From assembly GCA_943787745.1 (NCBI GenBank), contig CALSNJ010000007.1, positions 1-64,000 on the forward strand: DNA of 64,000 nt. The letters run 5' to 3'. The notes beneath the pieces were generated by a model, which ran no database searches, was not told where the DNA came from, and worked only from the letters and a program-made list of their open reading frames with translations. A program made the position numbers and the translations under genes. This document shows positions 16,238 to 25,277 of the stretch, piece by piece (position 1 is the first letter of the stretch; each line of letters starts with the position of its first letter). The DNA is from an uncultured Alphaproteobacteria bacterium (GTDB lineage Bacteria > Pseudomonadota > Alphaproteobacteria > UBA6615).

Positions 16238-17185
16238 CTAGCCTGCAATGACCGGGTTAGAAAGTACTCCAATACCTTCCAGAGAAACTTCTGCGATATC
16301 TCCGGGCTTCATGAAGACCTGTGGCTTGCGCCCGGCACCAACACCAGCAGGTGTCCCGGTCGTCACGATGTCACCGGGCTCGAAGCGAAACCATTTGGAA
16401 AAATAGGACACGATCTGGGGAATGTTGAAGATCAGATCATCTGTCCGGGTGGACTGCATGACCTCCCCGTTGAGTCTGAATTCCAGTAAAAGGTTGTGGG
16501 GGTCCTCGATCTCGTCCTTGGTCGTGATCACGGGCCCCATCGGAGTGAATGTTGGGAAGAGTTTTCCCATGATGTTGCGTTCCCAGGACAGGATCGCCGG
16601 AAAGGGCTCGGTTGCCGAAAACACATCTCCAACCCAATCTCGTGCCGACACGTCGTTGGCGACCGTGTAGCCCGCAACATAGTCCATCGCTTCGGCTTCA
16701 CTGACATTGTGACAAGGTCGTCCAAAAACGAAACATAGCTCGGCTTCGTAATCGACCATGTCCGGGCATTGCGGGGGCAAGATGATGGGTTTGCCTGCGC
16801 CGTTCAGTGAGTTGACGGTCTTCATGAACGCTGACGGGTAGGGCGGTGCGGGTGTCCCTTCCATTTCGGCAAGATGCCGATGGTAGTTCAGGCCGACCGA
16901 AAGGATCAGTTTTGGACGGGGAACCGGGGCCAGCAATTCCGCTTTGTCGAGGGCTGCGAGTGCACCGGTATTGCGCAGGTTTTGTCGTGCGTCGTCCGAC
17001 AGGGCATTTAGCGCATCCAGCGCGGCCCGTACGGTGCCCATGGCCGCGTCATTCCCAAGGATACTGCACACGTCACCGGGCGAGTCGTCCGCGAGTCCCG
17101 AATCCGTAAGATCGAGAAGCTCATTATTGGGACCGAGAACGGCCGGATGTCCTGTGTCGCCCTTGTCCAGAGTTGCCAGCTTCAT
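16238..17185 (-). CDS. Fumarylacetoacetate hydrolase-family protein
   Basis: 315 aa from the ATG giving MKLATLDKGDTG; four codons further up is another ATG. LILSVGLNYHRHLAEMEG, DYEAELCFVFGRPC, YTVANDVSARDWVG and the C-terminal GDIVTTGTPAGVGAGRKP are the metal-binding and active-site blocks of the FAH fold. Members hydrolyse fumarylpyruvate, fumarylacetoacetate or related acylpyruvates, or decarboxylate or isomerise homoprotocatechuate intermediates. It is divergent from an amidase. A ring-hydroxylating monooxygenase of the gentisate type lies elsewhere in the window, so a fumarylpyruvate hydrolase role is possible but unproven. Confidence 0.9.
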   Translation of the reverse strand: MKLATLDKGDTGHPAVLGPNNELLDLTDSGLADDSPGDVCSILGNDAAMGTVRAALDALNALSDDARQNLRNTGALAALDKAELLAPVPRPKLILSVGLNYHRHLAEMEGTPAPPYPSAFMKTVNSLNGAGKPIILPPQCPDMVDYEAELCFVFGRPCHNVSEAEAMDYVAGYTVANDVSARDWVGDVFSATEPFPAILSWERNIMGKLFPTFTPMGPVITTKDEIEDPHNLLLEFRLNGEVMQSTRTDDLIFNIPQIVSYFSKWFRFEPGDIVTTGTPAGVGAGRKPQVFMKPGDIAEVSLEGIGVLSNPVIAG

Positions 17186-17205
17186 GATGGGTTCCAATAC
17201 AAAAT

Positions 17206-17218
17206 TGTTCGCTGAACA
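17206..17218. promoter_or_regulatory. TGTTC-N3-GAACA inverted repeat between divergent genes
   Basis: A 13-bp dyad, TGTTCGCTGAACA, lies 21 bases before the FAH start and 59 bases before the amidase start. It is well placed to be a shared operator for both genes. The regulator is not in the immediate neighbourhood. Confidence 0.4.
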
Positions 17219-17276
17219 TTCTGCATGTCTGGATTGTGTTGTGCTAGCGTTCGCGCGCTATTGAGGAACGAAGATC

Positions 17277-18599
17277 ATGAACAATTCTGCCGAACACTCT
17301 TACGCGGCGTCCCCGGGAAGTGTCGTTGAAATCGCAGCACGCATTCGATCGGGCGCGACCACACCCAGTGACGTCGTACAGGGCTATCTCGAACGCATCG
17401 CTGCGGTTGATGGCGCTGTGCAAGCCTGGGTCTCAGTTGATGAATCCGGTGCCCTTGCGGCGGCGAGTGAAATGACCAAAGAGGCTGCCAATGGCGCGTT
17501 TCGCGGGCCCCTTCATGGGGTTCCGGTGGCGATCAAGGATATCTGTGACGTCGCCGGATGGCCGACGCGCTGCAATAGTGCCACCCGCGCAAATGCCGAG
17601 AATGCGACGGCGGACGCGGATATTGTCGCATCGCTGCGCAATGCGGGTGCCATTGTTCTGGGCAAGACCCACACAACCGAGTTTGCCTATTACGACCCTT
17701 CGCCGGCGCGGAACCCGCACAATATCAATCACACACCCGGCGGATCGAGCAGTGGCTCGGGGGCCGCAATGGGAGCCGGCATGACACCGGCAGCGATTGG
17801 GACCCAGACCGTGGCATCGGTCAATCGGCCCGCGGCCTATTGCGGGGTGTCAGCCTTCAAGCCGTCGACACGGAGTCTGAGTGCCTATGGGGTCGCCCCG
17901 CTGGCGCCGATGTATGACACACCAGGTTTGTACGGGTGGGGTGTCGAGGATGCCGTCGCGCTCTACAATGCGGTTTGCCCACCCCATTCTCAGGCTGTTG
18001 AGTTGCGATCTGCTGACGCTCGTATTGTCGTTCTGGAGGATCCGTTTCTTGGTGAGTGCACCGAAGAGATGCTGGCCGCGCGGGACCGGGTGGCGCAGCA
18101 ATTGGTGGACGCCGGCCATAATGTTGAACGTGTGTCATCGCCGATTTCCATGGAAGCGCTGAACGACGTGCAGGGGCACACAACGGTGTATGAACTCGCC
18201 CGTGTCCATGCCGCTTTGCTGGAGTTTCCCGAGGATCAGGTGGGCAGCGTGTTGCGCCAGGCCGTCATCGATGGAGCCGAAATCACGGACGAGATTTACC
18301 GCAAGGAACGGCACGAAATCGATGCCATGCGCGCCGCTTTCTACGATGTCATCCGGCCAACCGATATAGTGCTTTGGCCCGCAGCTCCGGCGACGGCGCC
18401 CGAGGGCCTGGAATGGACCGGGGACCGGCGTTACATCGCCCCCTGGACCGCGCTTGGTGGTCCGGTGGTGTCCTTGCCCTCCGGACTGGGCGCAGGAGAC
18501 ATGCCGATCGGCATGCTGCTGGCCGGCGCGCCGGGTTATGATCGGTTCATGGCAGATACCGCACCGATCCTTGCCGAAGCTGTACCGCAATCCGAGTAG
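17277..18599 (+). CDS. Amidase-signature family hydrolase
   Basis: 440 aa. The Ser-cisSer-Lys triad is in place: Lys87 in GVPVAIKDICD, Ser in TPGGSSSGSGAAMGAG near 157-161 and nucleophile Ser181 in GTQTVASVNRPAAYCGV. The nucleophile context is atypical: ASVN replaces the usual GSV/I-R/I seen in GTQTAGSVIRPA, a Gly-to-Ala change next to the active Ser. It is about 40 residues shorter than GatA. It hydrolyses amides or carbamoyl groups of unknown small molecules. The YCII gene follows 38 bases later, then a thiolase. Confidence 0.88.
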   Translation: MNNSAEHSYAASPGSVVEIAARIRSGATTPSDVVQGYLERIAAVDGAVQAWVSVDESGALAAASEMTKEAANGAFRGPLHGVPVAIKDICDVAGWPTRCNSATRANAENATADADIVASLRNAGAIVLGKTHTTEFAYYDPSPARNPHNINHTPGGSSSGSGAAMGAGMTPAAIGTQTVASVNRPAAYCGVSAFKPSTRSLSAYGVAPLAPMYDTPGLYGWGVEDAVALYNAVCPPHSQAVELRSADARIVVLEDPFLGECTEEMLAARDRVAQQLVDAGHNVERVSSPISMEALNDVQGHTTVYELARVHAALLEFPEDQVGSVLRQAVIDGAEITDEIYRKERHEIDAMRAAFYDVIRPTDIVLWPAAPATAPEGLEWTGDRRYIAPWTALGGPVVSLPSGLGAGDMPIGMLLAGAPGYDRFMADTAPILAEAVPQSE

Positions 18600-18637
18600 C
18601 ACCGCGAAGCGGATCGATAAATCAGGAGACAGTTTGT

Positions 18638-19222
18638 ATGGAATGGATCGTAAAATGCGTGTCCAAGCCGGACATGGTCGAACGACGGGCGGCAACCTTG
18701 CAGGCCCATATCGACCACCTCGACAAGTTCAAGGTCGAGACATGGTATTCCGGACCCATGATGGTTGGCGATGGGTCAAACGCCAATGGCAGCTTCCGGG
18801 TGATTGATTTTCCGACGCGCGATCAGACAGCGACCTATATCGAAACGGACCCTTACACGACGGCAGACATCTTCAAGTCGATAGATATCGAGCGGGTGGT
18901 TCCCTACACACAATTGCGCCAGCGCGATCATGGGCAGACCGAGGGAAATTCTCAGTACATCGTGATCTCCCGCACGGACCCGATTGCGGTCGAAACCAAG
19001 CCAGCTGGGTCGATGGCTGATTTCCTGTCTGCGCATGCCGGCAGTCTGATTTTTGCCGGTATGTTGACCGATGACAGCGGCGAGACGGGCCTGGGCGCGC
19101 TTTATGTGCTTGATGTTGCGGGGCGGGATATGGCGGATAAATTCGTGGCGGAGGAGCCCTTGTCTCACGGTCCTGATGGTCGCAGTCTGACGATCGAACG
19201 CTGGCGTTTCGGTCATGTTTGA
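18638..19222 (+). CDS. Tandem YCII-domain protein
   Basis: 194 aa that divides into two ferredoxin-like YCII halves: one with RRAATLQAHIDHLDKF, WYSGPMMVGDG and GSFRVIDFPTRDQTATYI, and the other with SMADFLSAHAGSLIFAGML, LGALYVLDVAGRDMADKF and ERWRFGHV. Single YCII domains of about 95 residues are linked to catabolic dehalogenase or muconolactone-isomerase-like steps. A fused pair may make an internal dimer. It sits between amidase and thiolase genes with short gaps, so it likely belongs to their pathway. Confidence 0.82.
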   Translation: MEWIVKCVSKPDMVERRAATLQAHIDHLDKFKVETWYSGPMMVGDGSNANGSFRVIDFPTRDQTATYIETDPYTTADIFKSIDIERVVPYTQLRQRDHGQTEGNSQYIVISRTDPIAVETKPAGSMADFLSAHAGSLIFAGMLTDDSGETGLGALYVLDVAGRDMADKFVAEEPLSHGPDGRSLTIERWRFGHV

Positions 19223-19246
19223 GCCGATACAAGAGGGAGAGAATTC

Positions 19247-20428
19247 ATGAGCAGTGCCGTCATCGTATCCACCGCACGCACGCCCATTGGCAAGGCTTAT
19301 CGGGGGTCCTTCAACAACACGACACCGGCAAAGCTTGGGGGTCTGGCAATCCAGAATGCCGTGGCCCGCGCGGGTGTATCTCCTGATGAAATCGAAGACC
19401 TGATCATGGGCTGCGCGATGCCCGAGGGCGCCACGGGGCAAAATTTTGCCCGCCATGCCGCGTTGTGGGCAGGGCTACCCGTGACGACCGGCGCTGCGAC
19501 CATCAACCGGTTTTGTTCTTCGGGCCTGCAGTCGATTGCCATGGCCGCCAACCGCGTGGTGCTGGACAAGGTTCCAGTCGCTGTCGCCGGTGGGATCGAA
19601 TCCATCAGCGCCCTGCCGCCCGAACATCAGGCAGATATGCGGGTCGAGGATGACCATGTGCGTGAGATCAAGCCGGAGATTTACATGGTGATGCTCGACA
19701 CCGCGGAGACGGTTGCCAAACGATATGACGTCAGCCGCGAAGCGCAGGATGAATACGCGCTCTCCAGCCAGATGCGCGCGGCTGCGGCGCAGCAGGCAGG
19801 CAAGTTTGACGATGAGATCATCCCGGTCGAAACGACCATGATGGTGAAGAACCGGGATACGGGTGAAGTGACCGAAGAGGCCGTGACTTTGGCGCAAGAC
19901 GAATGCAATCGCCCGACCACCAACGCAGAAAGCCTGGCGTCTTTGCAGGCCGTTCGTGACGATGGTTCGATCACGCCGGGCAATGCAAGCCAACTCTCTG
20001 ACGGCGCGAGCGCCTGCGTGGTCATGGACGAAAAACTGGCCGAGCAACGCGGTCTGGAACCACTGGGCAGGTTCATGGGGCTTGCTGTCGCAGGCTGTGA
20101 GCCCGATGAAATGGGAATCGGCCCGATCTTTGCTGTTCCTCGCCTGCTCGAACGCAATGGCCTGACCGTTGACGATATTGATCTCTGGGAACTTAACGAG
20201 GCCTTTGCTGTTCAGGCGTTGTACTGCCGCGACAAGCTGGGCATCGACCCCGAAAAGTACAATGTCGATGGCGGCTCCATCTCAATTGGTCATCCTTATG
20301 GGATGAGCGGCAATCGCATGACGGGCCACGCGTTGATCGAAGGACACCGGCGCGGCGCCAGGCACGCCGTCGTCACGATGTGTGTCGGCGGCGGCATGGG
20401 CGTTGCCGGGCTGTTCGAGGTCTTCTAG
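19247..20428 (+). CDS. Thiolase-family acetyl-CoA acyltransferase
   Basis: 393 aa. Catalytic Cys90 lies in [16 protein letters not shown]; the C-terminal half has [20 protein letters not shown] and the second Cys in [14 protein letters not shown], so all thiolase residues are present. [10 protein letters not shown] is a variant of the common GHPIGASGAR. Length fits degradative thiolases that cleave 3-ketoacyl-CoA. An AGGGAGAG ribosome site precedes the ATG. The stop shares CTAG with the convergent CMD gene. Confidence 0.93.
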   Translation: MSSAVIVSTARTPIGKAYRGSFNNTTPAKLGGLAIQNAVARAGVSPDEIEDLIMGCAMPEGATGQNFARHAALWAGLPVTTGAATINRFCSSGLQSIAMAANRVVLDKVPVAVAGGIESISALPPEHQADMRVEDDHVREIKPEIYMVMLDTAETVAKRYDVSREAQDEYALSSQMRAAAAQQAGKFDDEIIPVETTMMVKNRDTGEVTEEAVTLAQDECNRPTTNAESLASLQAVRDDGSITPGNASQLSDGASACVVMDEKLAEQRGLEPLGRFMGLAVAGCEPDEMGIGPIFAVPRLLERNGLTVDDIDLWELNEAFAVQALYCRDKLGIDPEKYNVDGGSISIGHPYGMSGNRMTGHALIEGHRRGARHAVVTMCVGGGMGVAGLFEVF

Positions 20429-20979
20429 TTCTGATCGCCGAAGCTCGGGCGTTCCCCGTCGGGCGGCACAATCTCGAAGGTGTTCAGCGCCATCGCCACA
20501 CCTGTGTAGTGGCCCATGATACCCATGAGTTCGACAATACCGTCTTCGCCCAGTCGGCCTTTCACGTCGTCATAGGCGGCCTGGTCAATACGGCTGGTGT
20601 GCAGAAGCGTGCGCACAAAGCTGTAGACGGCAGCTTCGGTGTCATCGGTGAAGTTCGGGGTGTCGCCGGCTTCGAGGGCGGCCACGACATCCTCTGAGAC
20701 ACCCTCGCGAATGGCGATGGGGGCATGGGCAAACCATTCGAACTCACAGCGCCAGTGACAGCCGACCACAAGAATGGCGAGCTCACGCACATTGCCCGGC
20801 AGGATCGCGGCAAAGCGCAGGTAGTGCCCCATGCGTTCCACGCCTTCGCACACGCCCGGGTGCAAGAGAAACGCATGATAGGGCCCACGCACCTGACCGC
20901 GCGGTCCGCCAGCGATCCGGTCATATATGGTCTTCTGTTCGTCATTGAGTTTCGCTGGATCGGTTGCAGGTATGCGCAT
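20425..20979 (-). CDS. Carboxymuconolactone decarboxylase-family protein
   Basis: 184 aa. [21 protein letters not shown] is the CMD core helix, here with Cys-x3-Cys and a following His instead of the AhpD Cxx[19 protein letters not shown] and [20 protein letters not shown] complete the helical fold. Family members are decarboxylases or alkylhydroperoxidase-like reductases; the cysteines favour redox or metal chemistry over classical PcaC. It is divergent from the AI-2E gene across a 161-bp gap that contains a short CTGACAGTCAG dyad. Confidence 0.85.
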   Translation of the reverse strand: MRIPATDPAKLNDEQKTIYDRIAGGPRGQVRGPYHAFLLHPGVCEGVERMGHYLRFAAILPGNVRELAILVVGCHWRCEFEWFAHAPIAIREGVSEDVVAALEAGDTPNFTDDTEAAVYSFVRTLLHTSRIDQAAYDDVKGRLGEDGIVELMGIMGHYTGVAMALNTFEIVPPDGERPSFGDQN

Positions 20980-21140
20980 GGTGTGTTTCCCCGTGGTTGA
21001 AGTTTACGTGGCTAGCATATCGATTGAGAATATTGCTGTATGCCCCTAGCTGACAGTCAGAAGTGGTCATTTCCTGACTACGAGTAGCTGTTAAACATGC
21101 GATACTTGAGTTTTCCAGGTGTCGTATCGGGGATTGGTAA

Positions 21141-22241
21141 ATGGCGACAGACGAGACAGGGGAGCTGCACAAGCGCTACCGCACCGCCTTCGTGCTGATC
21201 CTTACGCTTGTCGTCTGTTTTGCGTTTGCGTCCCTGATCCGAAATTTCCTGATCGCGGTCCTGATGGCTGTTGTGTTCAGCGCCTTGCTGCATCCTGTGT
21301 ATCGCCGTGTGCGTGCACTTACCCGGGCGCGTCCGGCCGTGATCTCGGGCCTTGTGATGCTGCTGGTTCTGATTGCTGTGGGAATTCCACTGCTGGCTCT
21401 GACCACGCTCGTTGCGGCTGAGGCTCTTGCAATGAGCAAGGCAATTTCACCCTGGCTCCAGAGTCAGATTCGCGCTGATGGTGCACTGGCGTTTCAGCTG
21501 CCAGCCTGGATTCCGTTTAGTGCTGACCTGGACCCCTACAAGACCCAGATCATTGCCAAACTGGGTGAAGCCGCAGGCGGAGCGGGAAAATTCATTTTTG
21601 AGAGTATTCGTGAGGTGACCCGCGGAACCTTCGGGGTCGTGCTGAACGTGTTTGTGTTTCTTTACGCGATGTTTTTCTTCCTGATGCGTGGCCCCGAACT
21701 TCTGGATTCAGCGCTGCGCTACCTGCCGCTTGATGAAGAGGACCGGGATGCGCTGATCGAACGAGGATTGACCGTCACCAAAGCCACACTCAAGAGCATT
21801 CTCATCATTGGTGTTCTTCAGGGCGGTCTGGTTGCGTTGGCTTTCTGGGTGCTCGGCATCGAAGGTGCGGCGTTCTGGGGGGCGATGGTGCTGATCCTGT
21901 CTGCGATACCGGGCCTTGGTTCTGCCATCGTCTGGGTGCCGGCTGCCGTGTACCTGTTCATGGTGAATCAGGTCTGGTCCGGTGTTGCGCTTGTACTTTG
22001 GGGGGCGCTTGTCGTGGGGTTGGTCGACAATATTCTGCGACCACGACTGGTGGGTGAGGAGGCGCAAATCCCGGATCTTCTGATCCTGCTGTCCATTCTC
22101 GGCGGCATTGCCGGGTTTGGCGTTATGGGGATCGTCATCGGACCCATTCTTGCCGCGGTCTTCCTGACAGTTCTGGGTATCTACCGGACGGTGTTTTCGG
22201 TCTTCCTGCCCGGGTCATCGAACGAAACGGACGGCTCGTAA
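21141..22241 (+). CDS. AI-2E/PerM-family transporter
   Basis: 366 aa with about eight transmembrane segments. The N-terminal pair, a soluble middle stretch (PWLQSQIRADGALAF to RGTFG), and the C-terminal motif DNILRPRLVGEEAQIPDL followed by ILLSILGGIAGFGVMGIVIG are characteristic of the TqsA/PerM family. Members include the autoinducer-2 exporter and Na+/H+ antiporters; the substrate here is unknown, and no luxS or lsr genes are near. DUF1194 follows 57 bases downstream. Confidence 0.92.
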   Translation: MATDETGELHKRYRTAFVLILTLVVCFAFASLIRNFLIAVLMAVVFSALLHPVYRRVRALTRARPAVISGLVMLLVLIAVGIPLLALTTLVAAEALAMSKAISPWLQSQIRADGALAFQLPAWIPFSADLDPYKTQIIAKLGEAAGGAGKFIFESIREVTRGTFGVVLNVFVFLYAMFFFLMRGPELLDSALRYLPLDEEDRDALIERGLTVTKATLKSILIIGVLQGGLVALAFWVLGIEGAAFWGAMVLILSAIPGLGSAIVWVPAAVYLFMVNQVWSGVALVLWGALVVGLVDNILRPRLVGEEAQIPDLLILLSILGGIAGFGVMGIVIGPILAAVFLTVLGIYRTVFSVFLPGSSNETDGS

Positions 22242-22298
22242 AGAACCAGACCACGTGCTTTAGTTCTTACCATTCTATCGGCCGGAGGATTGAATCAG

Positions 22299-23060
22299 AT
22301 GCGCAAATGTCACCTTGTTTTGTCTGGAATTCTTTTTGTTCTAATGACGCTGGCGTCTGGTCGTTTGGCTGCGCAGGAGCGCGTTGATCTGGAGTTGGTG
22401 CTTGCGGCGGATGGGTCCGGGTCAATCGATGACGCAGAGCTTGCCCTGCAACGCGAAGGCTATGCGCGGGCCGTGCGCAACCCCCGTGTTCTCGAAGCAC
22501 TGACCGGCGGGATCTATGGGAAGAGCGTCGTCGCTTATGTGGAATGGGGCAGCGCGGAATCCCAGCATACGATTGTGGATTGGACGGTTATCGATGGGCC
22601 AGATTCCGCGGCTGCCTTCGGTGAAGCGCTCGTCGATGCACCGCGTCAGGCCTGGGGCTACAATTCGATCAGCAACGCAATCGTCTATTCGCAGGGCCTG
22701 CTTGAAGGGAACCCCTATCGCGGTCTGCGGCGCGTGATTGATATCTCGGCGGATGCCGGAAACATTGGTGGCATCCCGCTCTCATTGGCACGTGAAAATG
22801 CAGTTTCTGCGGGCATTACGATCAACGGGCTTGCGATCAGCCGGCCCGGCAGTACGCGGCCATTGCGCGCGATGACTCTCGAAGCTGAATTTCGCGAGCA
22901 GATTATCGGCGGCGCGGGTGCCTTTGTGGTGACGGTCGATGAAACGACCAGTTTTGCAGATGCTGTGCTCAAGAAGATGATTCTTGAGGTTGCCGGGCTC
23001 GCGCATGTCGATTTGGCCACGTTGCCTTCTGCGGGGCGTCTGGTTTTTGCAGAACGCTAA
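22299..23060 (+). CDS. DUF1194 von Willebrand factor A-like secreted protein
   Basis: About 253 aa from the ATG after GGAGG; a TTG three codons earlier is also possible. A Sec signal (HLVLSGILFVLMTLASGRLAAQ) precedes DLELVLAADGSGSIDDAELALQ, a variant MIDAS DxSxS of vWA domains, and ISADAGNIGGIPLSLAR fits the DUF1194 family. The protein is likely periplasmic and may bind a divalent cation. Its function is unknown; it follows the AI-2E transporter, with no evident link. Confidence 0.88.
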   Translation: MRKCHLVLSGILFVLMTLASGRLAAQERVDLELVLAADGSGSIDDAELALQREGYARAVRNPRVLEALTGGIYGKSVVAYVEWGSAESQHTIVDWTVIDGPDSAAAFGEALVDAPRQAWGYNSISNAIVYSQGLLEGNPYRGLRRVIDISADAGNIGGIPLSLARENAVSAGITINGLAISRPGSTRPLRAMTLEAEFREQIIGGAGAFVVTVDETTSFADAVLKKMILEVAGLAHVDLATLPSAGRLVFAER

Positions 23061-23176
23061 GGGCGAAGCCGCAGGGTATTGTTGGACGCGCGTTCTGGCG
23101 GTGCTTGCTGTAGATTTTTCTTGTTGTGTTTGAAGGCCTTGTCGAGAGCCGATTTTCTTTGGGAAGGATGGTTTCG

Positions 23177-23788
23177 ATGGCGAGAGATTCTGAAGAATGG
23201 GCGGCCTACTACGCCAAAACAGGCGCGCGTCCGCCGCGGCAAACGCTGCTCTTCGCGCTCGATCAGTTTGATCGTATTCGCAGCGCGCATGGCCGCCTTG
23301 CGGTCGATTTGGGCTCGGGTGGTGGTCGTGATGTGATCGAGATGTTGCGCCGCGACTGGAGCGTGATTGCAATCGATGCGGAGGCGGCGGCCGCCGCCGC
23401 GCTGACCGCGCGGGATGATCTGCCGGAGGGGGCTGTTCTGGAGACACGTGTGGCCACCTTTGAGGACGCCGTCTGGCCGGGATGTGATCTGGTCAATTCA
23501 AGTTTCGCATTGCCTCTTTGTGCCCCTGATGGCTTTGCGGCGGTCTGGGAAAAAATCAGCATAAGCCTGAAAACGGGAGGGCGTTTTTCCGGACAGCTCT
23601 ATGGCACCAGGGATAGCTGGGCCGGTCGCTCAGGAATGACTTTTCATACCCGCGCCGAAGTTGATGAAATCTTGTCAGGTTTTGACGTCGAGTTCTTTGA
23701 AGAGGAAGAGGACGATTCCGTGACGCCGCGCGGTGAATCCAAGCACTGGCATGTTTTCCATATTGTCGCCCGACGGCGCGGCGACTAG
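23177..23788 (+). CDS. Class I SAM-dependent methyltransferase
   Basis: 203 aa starting MARDSEEWAAYYAKTG; GGGAAGGA eight bases upstream fixes this start over the in-frame ATG at 23168. LAVDLGSGGGRDVIEMLRR is SAM motif I, VIAIDAEAAA the acidic loop, VNSSFALPLCAPDGF motif II-like and LKTGGRFSGQLYG the later strand. It resembles TehB-like small methyltransferases. The target is unknown. The stop shares CTAG with the convergent enoyl-CoA hydratase gene. Confidence 0.88.
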   Translation: MARDSEEWAAYYAKTGARPPRQTLLFALDQFDRIRSAHGRLAVDLGSGGGRDVIEMLRRDWSVIAIDAEAAAAAALTARDDLPEGAVLETRVATFEDAVWPGCDLVNSSFALPLCAPDGFAAVWEKISISLKTGGRFSGQLYGTRDSWAGRSGMTFHTRAEVDEILSGFDVEFFEEEEDDSVTPRGESKHWHVFHIVARRRGD

Positions 23789-24594
23789 GAGTCTCTTTCC
23801 CAATCAAAGAGTGCGGGTTCTTTGGCCAGAAAACGATCCAGCGCAGCTTTGTGATAAGCGCTCGCGTTGGCCGCGGCCTGACCATCAGCTTCCGCATCAA
23901 GTGCGTCTTCGCGTGACGATTCGAAAGCGGGCCCCATGATTTCCTTCGCAAGTCTGATCGCGTCTGGCGACGCATTTGCGAACCGGCGCGCAAAGGCCTG
24001 CGCTTGGTCGAGCAGGTTCTCATGCGCAACAATTTCGAGGACGAGGCCGTAAGACAAGGCTTCTTCCGCATCGATCATTCGTGCGGTGAGCACAAGTTCC
24101 TTGGCGCGTTGCAGTCCGACCTGTCGTGGCAGCAGGTACATCGCACCCCAGTCCGGGACCAGTCCGATTCGGCCGAACGACATCACGAATTTTGCGCGCT
24201 CGGATGCGAGGACGAAGTCACTCGCCAAAGCCAATGAGAACCCTGCGCCGGCAGCAGCTCCATTCACGGCGGCAATTGTCGGGATCGGAAGGTCGAGCCA
24301 ACGCTCGAGCGTTGCGTGTGATTCCTTCATGCGCGCGCGCATTACGTCGGGACCCTTGCCCGACATTTCGCGCAAGACATGGATGTCGCCACCCGCACAG
24401 AAGGCTTTTCCGGCACCTGTCAGGATAACTGCGGAGATCGTGTCGCCGGCGGCCTTGCCGATTTCGACCACCGCATCCGCGAATTCTTCGCGCAGAAGGC
24501 CGCCAAGGGGGTTTCGCGCCTCGGGCCGATTGAAGGTTATGGTTGCAACACCTTCATGCGTTTCAAGCATAAGTTCTTTGTATGTCGAGACCAT
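23785..24594 (-). CDS. Enoyl-CoA hydratase/isomerase
   Basis: 269 aa from the ATG giving MVSTYKELMLETHEG; upstream codons show no homology. TGAGKAFCAGGDIHVL and NGAAAGAGFSLALASDFVLA form the oxyanion hole of the crotonase fold, and FGRIGLVPDWGAMYLLPR covers the catalytic loop. The second Glu of classical hydratases sits at the Asp of PDWG, so it may be an isomerase or a hydratase of unusual specificity. OsmC is divergent from it. Confidence 0.92.
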   Translation of the reverse strand: MVSTYKELMLETHEGVATITFNRPEARNPLGGLLREEFADAVVEIGKAAGDTISAVILTGAGKAFCAGGDIHVLREMSGKGPDVMRARMKESHATLERWLDLPIPTIAAVNGAAAGAGFSLALASDFVLASERAKFVMSFGRIGLVPDWGAMYLLPRQVGLQRAKELVLTARMIDAEEALSYGLVLEIVAHENLLDQAQAFARRFANASPDAIRLAKEIMGPAFESSREDALDAEADGQAAANASAYHKAALDRFLAKEPALFDWERDS

Positions 24595-24695
24595 GTTGTG
24601 CCTGCAAATTGTGATATGACGATGGTTGGAGCCTAGAATGTGACCCCGATAAGCGCAGCGCAAGGGCGTGTTATCGGTGCGCCAAGGAGAGAAGA

Positions 24696-25190
24696 ATGAG
24701 CAACGCCGAACTTCTGGAACCGACGATTGATCCGGAAACGAAAAATCTGACTTATCGAAATGTTGTTGGACGCAATGGCGGGGGCAGCCGCACCGAGATT
24801 TCTGTCCGCGACACGCCCGGTTTTGCGACCGATGAACCCCTGAATCGTGGCGGTACCAACACAGGTGCGACACCCGTTGAGACAGTTATGGGCGGCCTGT
24901 GCGGCTGTGATGCTGTGATCACCGGGATCGTCGCGGACCTGCTGAAATTTGAGTATGGCGAAATCGAGTATGTCTGTGACGCCGAGATTGATCCGCGCGG
25001 GGTCCATGGTGTCGAGGGCTTTCGTCCGTATTTTGAGAAGGTCACCTTGAAAAAGACCATCCAGACCAATGAGCCAGCCGACCGCATTGAGAAGCTCAAG
25101 AAAAATGTTGAGCAGCGTTGCCCCGTCAGCAATCTGATCCGGGATGCGGGCGTTGATCTTCACATCGAATGGGTTGTTGTTCCGCTGTAA
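24696..25190 (+). CDS. OsmC-family protein
   Basis: 164 aa. GGLCGCDAVITGIVADLL and NVEQRCPVSNLI hold the two redox cysteines of OsmC/Ohr, which reduce organic hydroperoxides with lipoyl or thiol donors. GATPVETVMG is the conserved approach to the first Cys. It resembles the broader OsmC/YhfA type rather than Ohr. A ribosome site GGAGAGAAG precedes the ATG. It ends before a strong hairpin terminator. Confidence 0.9.
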   Translation: MSNAELLEPTIDPETKNLTYRNVVGRNGGGSRTEISVRDTPGFATDEPLNRGGTNTGATPVETVMGGLCGCDAVITGIVADLLKFEYGEIEYVCDAEIDPRGVHGVEGFRPYFEKVTLKKTIQTNEPADRIEKLKKNVEQRCPVSNLIRDAGVDLHIEWVVVPL

Positions 25191-25210
25191 GGCGCGCCCA
25201 CTGGGATTAT

Positions 25211-25245
25211 AAAAAGGGGGCCGACAAATTGTCGGTCCCTTTTCG
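25211..25245. terminator. Bidirectional rho-independent terminator
   Basis: A stem of AAAAGGG-type arm with CCGACA pairs with TGTCGG and CCCTTTT around an AAT loop, with A-run on the left and T-run on the right. It can serve both osmC and the convergent TRAP receptor gene. Confidence 0.85.
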
Positions 25246-25277
25246 TTTCTGACGCCTTTGCGACAGAAGTATTCGGG

